Assembly: GCA_947467625.1 (NCBI GenBank)
Contig: CANIJN010000016.1
Coordinates: forward strand, 1 to 39,855
Direction of reading: 5' to 3'
Source: Opitutia bacterium
GTDB taxonomy: Bacteria > Verrucomicrobiota > Verrucomicrobiia > Opitutales > Opitutaceae
Length of the DNA stretch: 39,855 nucleotides
Shown: in pieces, positions 1 through 8,372 of the stretch
How positions within the stretch are numbered: position 1 is the stretch's first letter
How the letters are laid out: every line of letters starts with the position of its first letter
Translations under genes and position numbers: made by a program
The notes under the pieces: model-generated
What the model saw: only the letters and a program-made list of their open reading frames with translations
Database searches by the model: none
Told to the model about the DNA's origin: nothing

Positions 1-2531
1 CGCGCCAGATTTTCTGCCCACGGCCGGAGGGCGAAACCAAAGTTGGTGCCGTTGTTCACGCGGCCTTCCATGCGCAAGGTGCGTTGGCCGATCGTGCCCG
101 CCTCGTTGCCGCGGGAGTTGAGGTCGTTCGCTTGGTAGCGGTTGATTTTCACGCTGAGCTTTTCGTCGAGCGCAGTGAAACTCAGGCCGTAGTCCTTGCC
201 GGTGCCGCTGGGATTGGGCAGCGGATCACCGAAGAGCGTTTGCAGCGAGGGCGCCGGGGCGAAGCTGTCGGAACGGTTGTAGAAAACATTCAGCCAGCGC
301 GTAGGTTTGGCGACGATGCCGAAGGTCTTCGTGTCGCCGCTCTGGTCCGTCCAAGGATTCCAGATGGACAGCGCGTCGTTGGTGATGCGGCCGGCGACGG
401 GGTCAAATGCGATGCCGTTTGACTGCCGCGTGCGCTGGCGGTCGCGGCGAAAGCCGTAGGTGGTGACGATCCGGTCGTTGAGGAAATAGCTCTGCAGGGT
501 GGCGCTGAGCGTGCGGACTTCGACGCGCGTGCTGTTCGTGCCGGTGATGGGCAGATCCGCCACGGTGATCGGTTCTTCGACCCACTGGCGCGTGAGGTTG
601 TTGAACCACGTGAGCGAGTGCTGGCCGGTGATGTCGTTGATGGGTGAGGGACCGGTATCGACGTTTGTGCCCTGCGTGTCGCCGACGTAAAAGCGCTGGA
701 CTGCCGCCCGTGATGCCCCGACACCCTGGAGTGTGACAGCGCCCCAACCGGTCGGACTGGAGGCGTTCTCGGCATCGCGGAAATTGGTGTTGTCGCTGCG
801 GCGGGTCTCGCCGTGGAGGCCGAGGCGCTGCTGGCCGATCCACGAGAGCCACCGGGGCGCGTTTTTCGGAGTGAACTGATAGGCGAGATCGGCGTTCTGC
901 GTGTCGCCGATTTCCGGCGTGATGCCGCGCAGTGGGGTGACGGCCTGGATGTAGGGCCGCTGGAAGTACGGATTGGGCCGGCCATCGAGCAGCTTCTCGT
1001 TTACGTCCACGTAGAGGACCGAGTCCGTGTTATCGAGAAACTGAAACTGGGTGCGGGAAAACTCCTGGCGGAACCAACCTGCGCGGGCGGCGATGACGTG
1101 TTGCGGCGTCTTGAGGAAATAGTGTTCGGCCTCGAAACGAAAGGTGTTCGCGGTGTCGATCGTGTGGTTGGCAGCGGACGCATTAATCGACGACCAATCG
1201 TAGATCGCCTGGTCCTTGATTGCGGGCGCGATGTAGAGCGGGAAGAGACCGCCTTTATTGCGAATCAGAAACGTCCCGCTCTCGAGGTAGCGCACGGCGC
1301 TATTCTGGGTGAACGGCGTGGGAATTCCGGTGGTGATGGGATTGCCCGTGGCGTTTTGGGTGAAGAACTTCACCTGACTGTTTTCGATCCACGCGGAGAG
1401 CCTGCCAGTGAGATTGGTCGCGCCGCTCATGAGGCCGGCGGGCAAGTTGGCGTCTTGGTTCACGGGAAACGGGCCGGAGCGCACGCCATTGCGGGTGACG
1501 GTTTGCGTGGTCGGGTCCCACGACGGCTTGCCCGACGAAATCCACTCGGAGATCGCATCGCGCGGCGTGAGGGAGTTAGGGCGGCGCGCGAAGTTGGTGT
1601 AGCGCTCGGCGCTGCCGGTGAGCGTGGTAGTGGCGAACGGCCGGGCAAGAAACGAAATCTGCCCGCGGCGGATGCGCTCCGAAGAGGGCTTACGCGTGAA
1701 GCCCTTGCTGTCGTCCACGGCGGCGATGCGCAGGGCGAGTCTGTTCGCGATCAACGGGCGGTTCAGATCGAGGCTCTCCCGGCGACCGCCAAAGCTATCG
1801 AGGCGAAAGGTGAAACCGGATACCGCGCGAGTCGGGTTGGCTTGCGTGGGCACGAGGTTTACCGAGCCGGCGCTGTTGCCGATGCCGAAGAGGCTCGAAT
1901 TGGGGCCGCGGTTGATCTCGACGGAATCGATGTTGTAGAGGTCGAGCGGAACTTTGGCGTTGCTGGCGAAGTTGCCGATAGCGGTATTGGCGCCGAAGGT
2001 GGAATTGGTGTTGGTGCCCGTGCCGGATGCGCCGGAGCCGCCGATGCCGCGGATGCGATTGGCGGTCTGCGGATCGGCCGAGACGTTGTCCTGCACGCCG
2101 CCGGTGCGGTTGGTGTTGAACTGCGTGAAGTTCCCCGTGCCCTCGGTGTTCGCCTCGTAGAGAAACACGTCGTTGATATCGATCGCCGCCGTATCGATGA
2201 GCTGTTGCTTCGTGACGACGGTGATCGACGAGCCGAGGTCCTCGAGCTTCGAGTTGAGCCGCGTGCCGGAGAGCGTGTTGAAGGCCTGGTAACCGCGTTC
2301 GTCAGCGACGACCTGGAAGGGCGTGAGCTGAAGGGTCTCTTCGGAGGGTAACGGCGCGACCTTCGCGGGACTTGCCGCCGGGGCTGATGACACCGCTTGG
2401 CCGAATGCGGACGCCGGCACCTGACACGCCAGCGCCACGGCGAGAACCAAGGCGAGGGACGAGCGCGTAAAGCCTCCGGTAATGCGGAGGAGACGAGACG
2501 GGCGGTTTTTGATGAGCGTGAGGGTTTGCAT
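1..2531 (-). CDS. TonB-dependent receptor, C-terminus beyond left edge
   Basis: I read one uninterrupted minus-strand frame from ATG at 2531 to base 1 (843 codons, no stop), so the gene continues out of the window. The N-terminus is a basic, long signal peptide (MQTLTLIKNRPSRLLR, then a hydrophobic stretch ending about ACQVPASAFG). After a linker comes LTPFQVVADERGYQAFNT and a plug domain with SGTRLNSKLEDLGSSITVVT, the DLYNIDSVEINRGPNSSLFG motif and GIGNSAGSVNLVPTQA, all standard for outer-membrane TonB receptors. The rest is beta-barrel sequence. Known role: energised import of oligosaccharides across the outer membrane. It is the last visible gene of a minus-strand operon, 40 bases after a sulfatase stop, so I infer it imports the oligosaccharides made by that operon. 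Substrate is not readable from sequence. Confidence 0.93.
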   Translation of the reverse strand, partial: MQTLTLIKNRPSRLLRITGGFTRSSLALVLAVALACQVPASAFGQAVSSAPAASPAKVAPLPSEETLQLTPFQVVADERGYQAFNTLSGTRLNSKLEDLGSSITVVTKQQLIDTAAIDINDVFLYEANTEGTGNFTQFNTNRTGGVQDNVSADPQTANRIRGIGGSGASGTGTNTNSTFGANTAIGNFASNAKVPLDLYNIDSVEINRGPNSSLFGIGNSAGSVNLVPTQANPTRAVSGFTFRLDSFGGRRESLDLNRPLIANRLALRIAAVDDSKGFTRKPSSERIRRGQISFLARPFATTTLTGSAERYTNFARRPNSLTPRDAISEWISSGKPSWDPTTQTVTRNGVRSGPFPVNQDANLPAGLMSGATNLTGRLSAWIENSQVKFFTQNATGNPITTGIPTPFTQNSAVRYLESGTFLIRNKGGLFPLYIAPAIKDQAIYDWSSINASAANHTIDTANTFRFEAEHYFLKTPQHVIAARAGWFRQEFSRTQFQFLDNTDSVLYVDVNEKLLDGRPNPYFQRPYIQAVTPLRGITPEIGDTQNADLAYQFTPKNAPRWLSWIGQQRLGLHGETRRSDNTNFRDAENASSPTGWGAVTLQGVGASRAAVQRFYVGDTQGTNVDTGPSPINDITGQHSLTWFNNLTRQWVEEPITVADLPITGTNSTRVEVRTLSATLQSYFLNDRIVTTYGFRRDRQRTRQSNGIAFDPVAGRITNDALSIWNPWTDQSGDTKTFGIVAKPTRWLNVFYNRSDSFAPAPSLQTLFGDPLPNPSGTGKDYGLSFTALDEKLSVKINRYQANDLNSRGNEAGTIGQRTLRMEGRVNNGTNFGFALRPWAENLA

Positions 2532-2571
2532 GGAGGGGATCTGGGTTAAAATTTGCCAAGCGGCGTGAGCA

Positions 2572-4038
2572 TTATTTCCCCGCGTCCGGTCGCGTGAAGC
2601 CACGGTCGCGCGCAGCAGCGAGCAGGCGTTTCATGTTCGCAACGTGTTCCGCGTGGGTGGCAGAGAGGTCTTTGGTCTCGGCGGGATCGTCCTTGAGATT
2701 GAATAGTTCGTCGTGCTTCGGGCCCTCGTGGGTTTTCTTGCCCGTCTTGGTCGTGGGTCTCTGCTCGAATTTCGGCGCGCCCACCCGCTCGATGAGTCGC
2801 CAATCGCCGAGGCGCAGAGCGTAAGTGCCGTCCGCCGCCTGCATGATAACGTGCTCGCGCACGGGCGCGCCGGGCGTCGCTTCGGTGAAGGCGCGGAGCA
2901 CGTTGAAGCTGTCCTCGCCGGCGCCTTGGGGCAGCGGCACATGGAAAATGGCAGCGAGCGTCGCGAGCACGTCGGGCAAGGCGATGACCTGGTCACTCAC
3001 GGTGTTGGCGGGGACTTGGCCGGGCCAGCGCACGATAAAGGGCTCGCGGAAGCCGCCCTCGTATTCCGTGTGTTTGCCGCCGCGCAGGTGGCCGTTGATG
3101 GCGAGACCGGCTTCCATAGCCTTGCCGGTGTTGCCGTTGCCCACGTCGACGATGCCACCGTTGTCGCTCGTGAAAATGACGAGCGTGTTTTCGGTGAGCT
3201 TGAGGCGATCGAGCGAAACCAGGATTTGGCCGACACTCCAATCGAGCTCGTGGATGAAGTCGCCGTAACTGCCGTAGGGGCTGCCGGTGAACTGCGGATT
3301 CGGCGCGATGGGGCCGTGCACGGCGTTGGGCGCAAAATAGAGGAAGAACGGGGCCGCGTGGTTGGTTTCGATCCAACCGGTCGCCTTCGCGGTAATCGTT
3401 TCCATGATACGGTCCACCGCGCGCTGCTCGCGGATGCCGGTCGTCGTGCCTTTGGCACCCGCGGCGGCGACGATGACCTTTTCACCGGGGATGCGGCCGA
3501 CGATGTTTTCATCTTCAATAAAGGCGTGCGGGCCGTTGCCCGGATTGCCGCCGAGGCCGTAGAAATAATCGAAGCCGACGGCGCGCGGGCCGGGTTGCAG
3601 CGGTTGGTTCCAATCAGTCTCCGCGCGGTCGGTCTGAAACCCAAGGTGCCACTTGCCAAACGCGCCGGTACGGTAGCCCTGCGATTTGCAGAGTGAAGCG
3701 AGCGTGACGCGGCCGGGCTCAATGTGAAGCGGAGCAGTCGGCGTGAGCACTTCTCCATCCTTGATCGACGTGCGCCAGTAGTAGCGGCCGGTCATCAAGG
3801 CGTAGCGAGAAGGCGAGCAGACGGAGCCGGGAGCGTAGGCGTGCGTGAAGCGTCGGCCCTCTCGCGCGAGACGATCGAGGTTGGGCGTCTTCAGGCCTTT
3901 CGCACCGTAGGGCGTGGAACTGCCCCAGCCAAAATCGTCGGCGAGAATGACGACGATGTTGGGCTTCGCGCTCTGGGCAGCGGGGGCAGTCGAGAACGCG
4001 GTGAAGAAGACGGTGATCCAGACGGAGAGGGATTTCAC
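2572..4038 (-). CDS. secreted sulfatase (S1, type I)
   Basis: Formylglycine-dependent sulfatase of the alkaline-phosphatase superfamily. From GTG at 4038 the protein has 488 residues and a good signal peptide (KSLSVWITVFFTAFSTAPAA). A TTG at 4068, overlapping the upstream stop, would add ten residues in front of the signal; neither start has a clear Shine-Dalgarno site, and I prefer GTG for the signal peptide. Visible motifs: metal-binding DD at 34-35 (ILADDFGWG), C-S-P-S-R with Cys74 as the residue to be converted to formylglycine, the G-K-W-H-L-G signature and TSDNGG for the second metal-binding side. It is probably periplasmic or surface exposed and removes sulfate esters from an oligosaccharide. 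Substrate subfamily cannot be settled by eye. Fourth gene of the lyase-sulfatase-toroid-sulfatase-receptor operon. Confidence 0.93.
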   Translation of the reverse strand: MKSLSVWITVFFTAFSTAPAAQSAKPNIVVILADDFGWGSSTPYGAKGLKTPNLDRLAREGRRFTHAYAPGSVCSPSRYALMTGRYYWRTSIKDGEVLTPTAPLHIEPGRVTLASLCKSQGYRTGAFGKWHLGFQTDRAETDWNQPLQPGPRAVGFDYFYGLGGNPGNGPHAFIEDENIVGRIPGEKVIVAAAGAKGTTTGIREQRAVDRIMETITAKATGWIETNHAAPFFLYFAPNAVHGPIAPNPQFTGSPYGSYGDFIHELDWSVGQILVSLDRLKLTENTLVIFTSDNGGIVDVGNGNTGKAMEAGLAINGHLRGGKHTEYEGGFREPFIVRWPGQVPANTVSDQVIALPDVLATLAAIFHVPLPQGAGEDSFNVLRAFTEATPGAPVREHVIMQAADGTYALRLGDWRLIERVGAPKFEQRPTTKTGKKTHEGPKHDELFNLKDDPAETKDLSATHAEHVANMKRLLAAARDRGFTRPDAGK

Positions 4039-4064
4039 GGGCGAGAAAACGGTCGAAGAATCGT

Positions 4065-5240
4065 TCAACGGAGGAGCGGGCTGGAGAGGATGAGGGCGGA
4101 GGGTTCTGAGGCGTGAGAGCCATCCTGGCCGGCGTTGCCAACGGGGAATCGCGCGAGCGCGGCGCTCATAATTTTGAGGCCTTCCTTTTGTTGCCCGCTT
4201 TCAAGCAAAATGAAGCCGAGTTGGTAGCTACGCTTGGCCTCGTCCTGCACCGAATAACGTCTCGGCGTGCCGACGGTCGCGTGCGGTCGCGGGCCGGAAC
4301 CGGTGTTGGGCTCGGTCGTCGGAGCGATCTGCTGCAGCGCGAAGGCCTGCGCTTTCTGGAGCGCGGCGTTGAGGCGATCCTCGCGGTAAACGGGGTTGAA
4401 GCGTTGGAGACTCATCAGCTCCTTCGTCGTGAGCATGAAGTAACCGAAGACGTCCTTGTCCTTTGGGTCGTTCTCGTTGAGCCCATAGTGCCAAAAGCCA
4501 TCCGCGAGCTGCGCGGGGATAATCTGTTCGTAAATGCACGTGTCCGTTTTCCGTTTCAGGCTGGCCGAGAGCACCGGGTCGATATCCCGCACATAACCGC
4601 TCACGATTCCTGCCGCCATGGCCATGGCCGCCGTCTTGTTGATAATCGACGGCTTGCTCATCGGCAACTTCGACTCGCCCGTCTTTACGTCGATGGTCGC
4701 GGCCCACCAACCGCTTTCGTTCCATGCGTAGCGGTCGAGCACCGTCGCAATGTAGCGGAGATCGTCGGAGCGCCCGCCTTCTTTGTGCAGAATGTAGGCG
4801 ACGCTCGACGTATAGGCCCCGAGCGCAGGCGGGCCGCCGACGACGATCGTCGTGCCGCCAGGCTTGTCCTTTTCCTTGATGGGCAACACGCCGAATTTCG
4901 TCGCGCGCATGTCCTTCAACACCTGGTCCGCCAGACTCAGCGCGGCCTGGCGGTAGCGCGGTTCGCCGGTGAGCTCAAACATCAGGTAGAAGGTTAGCGC
5001 ACCGTTGCCCTCGGCCGTTTTGCCCTTCATGGCGCGGACCGATCCGTCGGCGCCGAGCAACGTGTCCACGTGGCGAGTCAGGGTGGCGCGCAGCGTTGCT
5101 TTGAAAGCTGGCAACGAGTCCGTAGCGACGGAATCCACGCCTGCTTTCTGGAGTGCATCCGCGCTGCGAAGGCTGAGCGTGGCGCCCAGCAACAGACCGA
5201 TGAGAAACTGAAGGCCGAGCTTCAAGGCGGCGCCAATCAC
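4065..5240 (-). CDS. secreted alpha/alpha-toroid-like protein, possible glycan hydrolase or lyase
   Basis: About 391 residues from GTG at 5240, whose bases overlap the stop of the upstream sulfatase (GTGA). A longer open frame runs back to 5384, but its extra residues are Arg-rich shadow of the sulfatase, while the GTG start gives a clean hydrophobic signal (LKLGLQFLIGLLLGATLSL). The body has helix-rich repeats with features common to six-hairpin/alpha-toroid carbohydrate enzymes: TAEGNGALTFYLMFELTGEP, paired aromatic residues near WNESGWWAATID and DGFWHYGLNENDPKDKD. I do not recognise a named family with certainty; GH88/GH105-like unsaturated uronidases or pectate-lyase-like toroids are possible, and a non-catalytic role is also possible. 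Translational coupling to sulfatases on both sides (its stop overlaps the TTG at 4068) indicates a shared pathway. Confidence 0.75.
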   Translation of the reverse strand: MIGAALKLGLQFLIGLLLGATLSLRSADALQKAGVDSVATDSLPAFKATLRATLTRHVDTLLGADGSVRAMKGKTAEGNGALTFYLMFELTGEPRYRQAALSLADQVLKDMRATKFGVLPIKEKDKPGGTTIVVGGPPALGAYTSSVAYILHKEGGRSDDLRYIATVLDRYAWNESGWWAATIDVKTGESKLPMSKPSIINKTAAMAMAAGIVSGYVRDIDPVLSASLKRKTDTCIYEQIIPAQLADGFWHYGLNENDPKDKDVFGYFMLTTKELMSLQRFNPVYREDRLNAALQKAQAFALQQIAPTTEPNTGSGPRPHATVGTPRRYSVQDEAKRSYQLGFILLESGQQKEGLKIMSAALARFPVGNAGQDGSHASEPSALILSSPLLR

Positions 5241-6715
5241 TCGTGATCTTTGGCTTTTTTCTGCTTCCCGAGACCTTCCGCGCGGGCGGCGTTCTTGGGC
5301 GTTTTGACGATGGCGAACTCGCGGGGCTTCACGTCGTCGGCCAGCATCGCGGCGACGAGGGGGTCGCGGGTTTCCACTCCCCATTTCCGCAGGCGTTCGC
5401 GCATGGCGAGCAGCGTCTCGCGGTGCGCGGGATCGCGGGCGAGATTGTTCATCTCGCCGGGATCTTTTTCAAGATCCACCAAGGACTCGCGATATTGGCC
5501 GTGGACGTAGACGCAATATTTGTACTGGTCCGCGCGAATCATGCGGCCTTCGGTCGTCGGCACGTTGCCGGCGACAGGAAAAGTCTGGGACATGTTGTTC
5601 TGCACCACGACGTCGTCGCGCCATGAGGCGACGGGCTGGCCTAACGTGAGTGGACGGAGGCTGACGCCGGGCAGTTTTGCGGGACGGGGGAGGCTGGCGA
5701 AGTCGAGCATCGTCGGTAAAATGTCGATACCGGTGTTGGTGAATTTTTCCGACACGCGGCCGGCGCGTTGGCCCGGGGCGCTGACGATAAAAGGCACGCG
5801 CGCCGACTCCTCATTGAAGACGGTTTTCTGGTTGAAGCCGTGGGCGCCGGCGCACTCGCCGTGGTCGGCAGTGAAGACGATCAGCGTGTTCTCCTCGAGG
5901 CCCGCGGCCTTCAGCGCAGCGAGGACCTTGCCGATCTCGGCGTCGACTTTTTCGATGAGGCGATAGTAGCCCCAGCGGAGCGCCTGCCACATTTGCGGAT
6001 TGAAATTACCGACGGGGAACTGCGGGTTGGCGTGATAGCCCGCACGGATTTGGGCCATGGTGTCGGGCTCATTGCGCGGTGGGGCCAGATTCGCCGGCGC
6101 GGGCGGGAGTTTTTCGGCAGACGGCGGTGCACCGATGGGGCCGTTGTTCAGCGGCTGATCACGGGCGAGTTCGCAGACGTTGTGGGGATTGAGAAAACTG
6201 ACGACGAGGAGGAAGGGCTGGTCGTGTTTGCGGGCGAGAAACTTCGTGGCCAGGGCGGCGTTTTCGGCGTCGATGTGGCCGGTCTCGAGCGTCTCGAAGC
6301 CGTGGGTCTTGGTGGCCGCTTCGTCGTAGGCGAGATGCCACTTGCCGAAGTAGGCGGTCTGGTAGCCGGCTTGGCGGAAATGCGTCCCCATCGTGACGAA
6401 CGCGGAGGCATCGAGCGTCGTCTTGGTGTTATCGGTGATGCCGGTCTCGTGCGGATAGCGACCGGTAAAGATCGAGTTGCGCGCCGGCATGCAGAGCGGG
6501 TTCGGCGTGTAGGCGCGGCTGAAAAATGTGCCGCGCGCCGCCAAGCTATCCAGCGCGGGCGTCTTCAAGTAGCGATCACCCATCCGGCAGCTCAGCGCAT
6601 CGGCCGAGTGCTGGTCAGTCATGATGAAAACGATGTTCGGCGGCGCGGCGGCGGATGCGGACAATAACGCGAGAAAGGCGAGGCACGCTTTGGAGAGTAG
6701 GGAGAGTAATTTCAT
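5237..6715 (-). CDS. secreted sulfatase (S1, type I)
   Basis: A 492-residue sulfatase starting MKLLSLLSKACLAFLALLSA, a textbook signal peptide. Motifs: PNIVFIMTDQH with Asp34 as metal ligand, C-M-P-A-R with Cys75 as formylglycine precursor, YFGKWHLAYDE, and TADHGE for the second metal site. The D-Q in place of the more common D-D at the first metal site is shared by choline-sulfatase-like and several glycan sulfatases. The C-terminus is rich in Lys (GKQKKAKDHE). It should act outside the cytoplasm on a sulfated oligosaccharide. Its stop overlaps the GTG start of the downstream toroid gene, and 23 bases separate it from the upstream lyase gene, so the three are almost certainly co-transcribed. 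Confidence 0.94.
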   Translation of the reverse strand: MKLLSLLSKACLAFLALLSASAAAPPNIVFIMTDQHSADALSCRMGDRYLKTPALDSLAARGTFFSRAYTPNPLCMPARNSIFTGRYPHETGITDNTKTTLDASAFVTMGTHFRQAGYQTAYFGKWHLAYDEAATKTHGFETLETGHIDAENAALATKFLARKHDQPFLLVVSFLNPHNVCELARDQPLNNGPIGAPPSAEKLPPAPANLAPPRNEPDTMAQIRAGYHANPQFPVGNFNPQMWQALRWGYYRLIEKVDAEIGKVLAALKAAGLEENTLIVFTADHGECAGAHGFNQKTVFNEESARVPFIVSAPGQRAGRVSEKFTNTGIDILPTMLDFASLPRPAKLPGVSLRPLTLGQPVASWRDDVVVQNNMSQTFPVAGNVPTTEGRMIRADQYKYCVYVHGQYRESLVDLEKDPGEMNNLARDPAHRETLLAMRERLRKWGVETRDPLVAAMLADDVKPREFAIVKTPKNAARAEGLGKQKKAKDHE

Positions 6716-6738
6716 GGGATAGAGGGAGCGTGGTTGCT

Positions 6739-8208
6739 TCAGAGGTCGTCGTCGCCGAGTCCGGCCTTCTTCTTTCTCTTGGCCTCGGCCTTGTCCTTAT
6801 TCGGCAGGGGGAGGGATTTGATGTGTTCCAACCGATTCCCGAGGTGGCTCGCCTCGGCGGCGGGACGAACGAGCGCACCGTGAGCGCCGACGAGGTGCAT
6901 CTGCCGGTAGAGGTGTGGTTCAGCCGCGCTGCGGGAAGCGAGCAACATCACGGCATCGGGGTGCGCGTTGCGGATCATCGCCGACAGGTTGAAGCTCCGC
7001 TCTTTCGACGCCATGAAAACAGCGCCCTTCAGCCACGTCAGTCCGCCGTCCGTCGTGTTCCACCAAGCAATTTCGTGACCGGCCTCAGTCGTTTGCGCCA
7101 AGAGCATTCGCACGCTGGTCGGCGAATCGACAAAGAAGTCACCGTCGTGCATGCGTTCGCCCGCTGCGCCGACCGCGACGGGTTTCTGCCAGGCTTTTCC
7201 GTCCCAGCGATAATACCGCACATCCTTGCCCGCAGGGAAAACCAAGTGCGGTCGGCCGGCGGCATCCACGTGGGCCGTGCCGTGCGTGGTGCGCACGGTG
7301 CCGGTGTCTTCGATGAGCGTAAGCTGGTCGGCGGACTCCTTGGTGACGGGCAGCGCAAGCCGCGCGCCTTGGACGTTGGACCACTGGCCGCTCTGCGTAT
7401 CGAGCTGCATGTAATAGGTGTTTTGCCGATGCGCATTGTGCTTCGGGTTGGCGCAGGGGTGATAGATGTACGAGGCGGTGATGGTGTCGCCCCAGCCATT
7501 GTCGAACCACGCGTACCACGAGTCATTCACCGTGGGAGACGCGGCGCTCACTTTGTGTTTCAACACGGATACCGGCGCTGCAAACGTGCGGCCATCGTCG
7601 ACGGATTTCTGGTAAACCCAATCGCTGCGGTGGCCGCCGTGGCGGTAAAATAGATACAGGTCGCCGTTGGGGACCTTAACCCACTGGTTGTAGGTGCCGT
7701 GGACGGGGATGTTGTCCACGACGCGCCACGCAGAGATGTCGCCGGGCTTCACGGAAACGACGTGGGTCATCTTGCCCTTGGTGCCCATGAAGAATTCGCC
7801 GAGCGGGTTCCGGCCATATTTCGGGTCGCCGCCGTGCGAGCCGAAGACGAGGTGGATGTAGCCTTGGCGATCAACCACGAGCGCGGGCTTGCCGTGATTG
7901 TCGAGTTCGCCCGGATCGATTTGGTCAGGCGATTTGCCCATGGCGCTCACGCCGGCCTGGACGGGTCCGATCCAATGGGCCGTGGCGTGGACGTAGGCGG
8001 CGATATACGGATCTTCGTGAGGCCCCTGATAGGCGACATACGTGACGCCCTGGTGGTGTTCGCCGGCGGGATGCTGGAGAGTGCTAATGGGATTGCCATA
8101 GCCGTTGTCGGCAAAGTAAGCGACATCGGCGGCAACGCAGACGCCACAGACGGCCAGGGAGCCGAGCAAAGCGAGGAACCGGCTGAGCGTGGTGACAGAG
8201 TGGATCAT
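6739..8208 (-). CDS. secreted BNR_4-type beta-propeller, candidate PL24/PL25-like polysaccharide lyase
   Basis: I start it at ATG 8208 because GGAG lies five bases upstream; a GTG six bases earlier overlaps that site. The 489-residue protein has a signal peptide (LALLGSLAVCGVCVAA) and BNR_4-type sequence: DNHGKPALVVDRQGYIHLVF, GSHGG, GTYNQWVKVPNGDLYLFYR and SVDDGRTF. His105 and His125 are 20 residues apart, and Tyr173 and Arg189 are 16 apart. As I recall, PL25 ulvan lyase uses His123/His143 and Tyr188/Arg204, the same two spacings, and PL24 also has a 16-residue Tyr-Arg step. That supports an eliminative lyase on a uronate-containing, probably sulfated polymer such as ulvan; this is inference. 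First gene of the operon, so it would make the oligosaccharides that the sulfatases then trim. Confidence 0.85.
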   Translation of the reverse strand: MIHSVTTLSRFLALLGSLAVCGVCVAADVAYFADNGYGNPISTLQHPAGEHHQGVTYVAYQGPHEDPYIAAYVHATAHWIGPVQAGVSAMGKSPDQIDPGELDNHGKPALVVDRQGYIHLVFGSHGGDPKYGRNPLGEFFMGTKGKMTHVVSVKPGDISAWRVVDNIPVHGTYNQWVKVPNGDLYLFYRHGGHRSDWVYQKSVDDGRTFAAPVSVLKHKVSAASPTVNDSWYAWFDNGWGDTITASYIYHPCANPKHNAHRQNTYYMQLDTQSGQWSNVQGARLALPVTKESADQLTLIEDTGTVRTTHGTAHVDAAGRPHLVFPAGKDVRYYRWDGKAWQKPVAVGAAGERMHDGDFFVDSPTSVRMLLAQTTEAGHEIAWWNTTDGGLTWLKGAVFMASKERSFNLSAMIRNAHPDAVMLLASRSAAEPHLYRQMHLVGAHGALVRPAAEASHLGNRLEHIKSLPLPNKDKAEAKRKKKAGLGDDDL

Positions 8209-8372
8209 GGACACTCCGTGCTAGAGAAGTTCACGTTCACCTGCAAGCAACTGAGACGCGCCCGGCTTGGTCGGTGCTGCGGAAATTCAGTTTCCTTCTC
8301 GCAGTCGCTCCCTACGGTGCGGGGAACGCGCACTCCGACCAATTCTGCGTCCGGAGTGTCGTCCCCTTTCCC
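8209..8372. promoter_or_regulatory. divergent promoter region with 9-bp inverted repeat
   Basis: The 164 bases between the divergently read lyase operon and the sulfatase pair must hold both promoters. GACACTCCG at 8210-8218 and CGGAGTGTC at 8352-8360 form a perfect inverted repeat, one arm beside each start codon. The left arm contains the GGAG that serves as ribosome site for the lyase gene. The right arm is too far from ATG 8373 (16 bases) for that job, so the symmetry may reflect a shared regulator. I see no convincing -35/-10 pair. Confidence 0.4.

Noticed and set aside
813-2351. A 512-codon plus-strand frame near the left edge.
   Set aside because: The minus strand carries an uninterrupted TonB receptor frame from 2531 to base 1 with signal peptide and plug motifs; the plus frame is its shadow.
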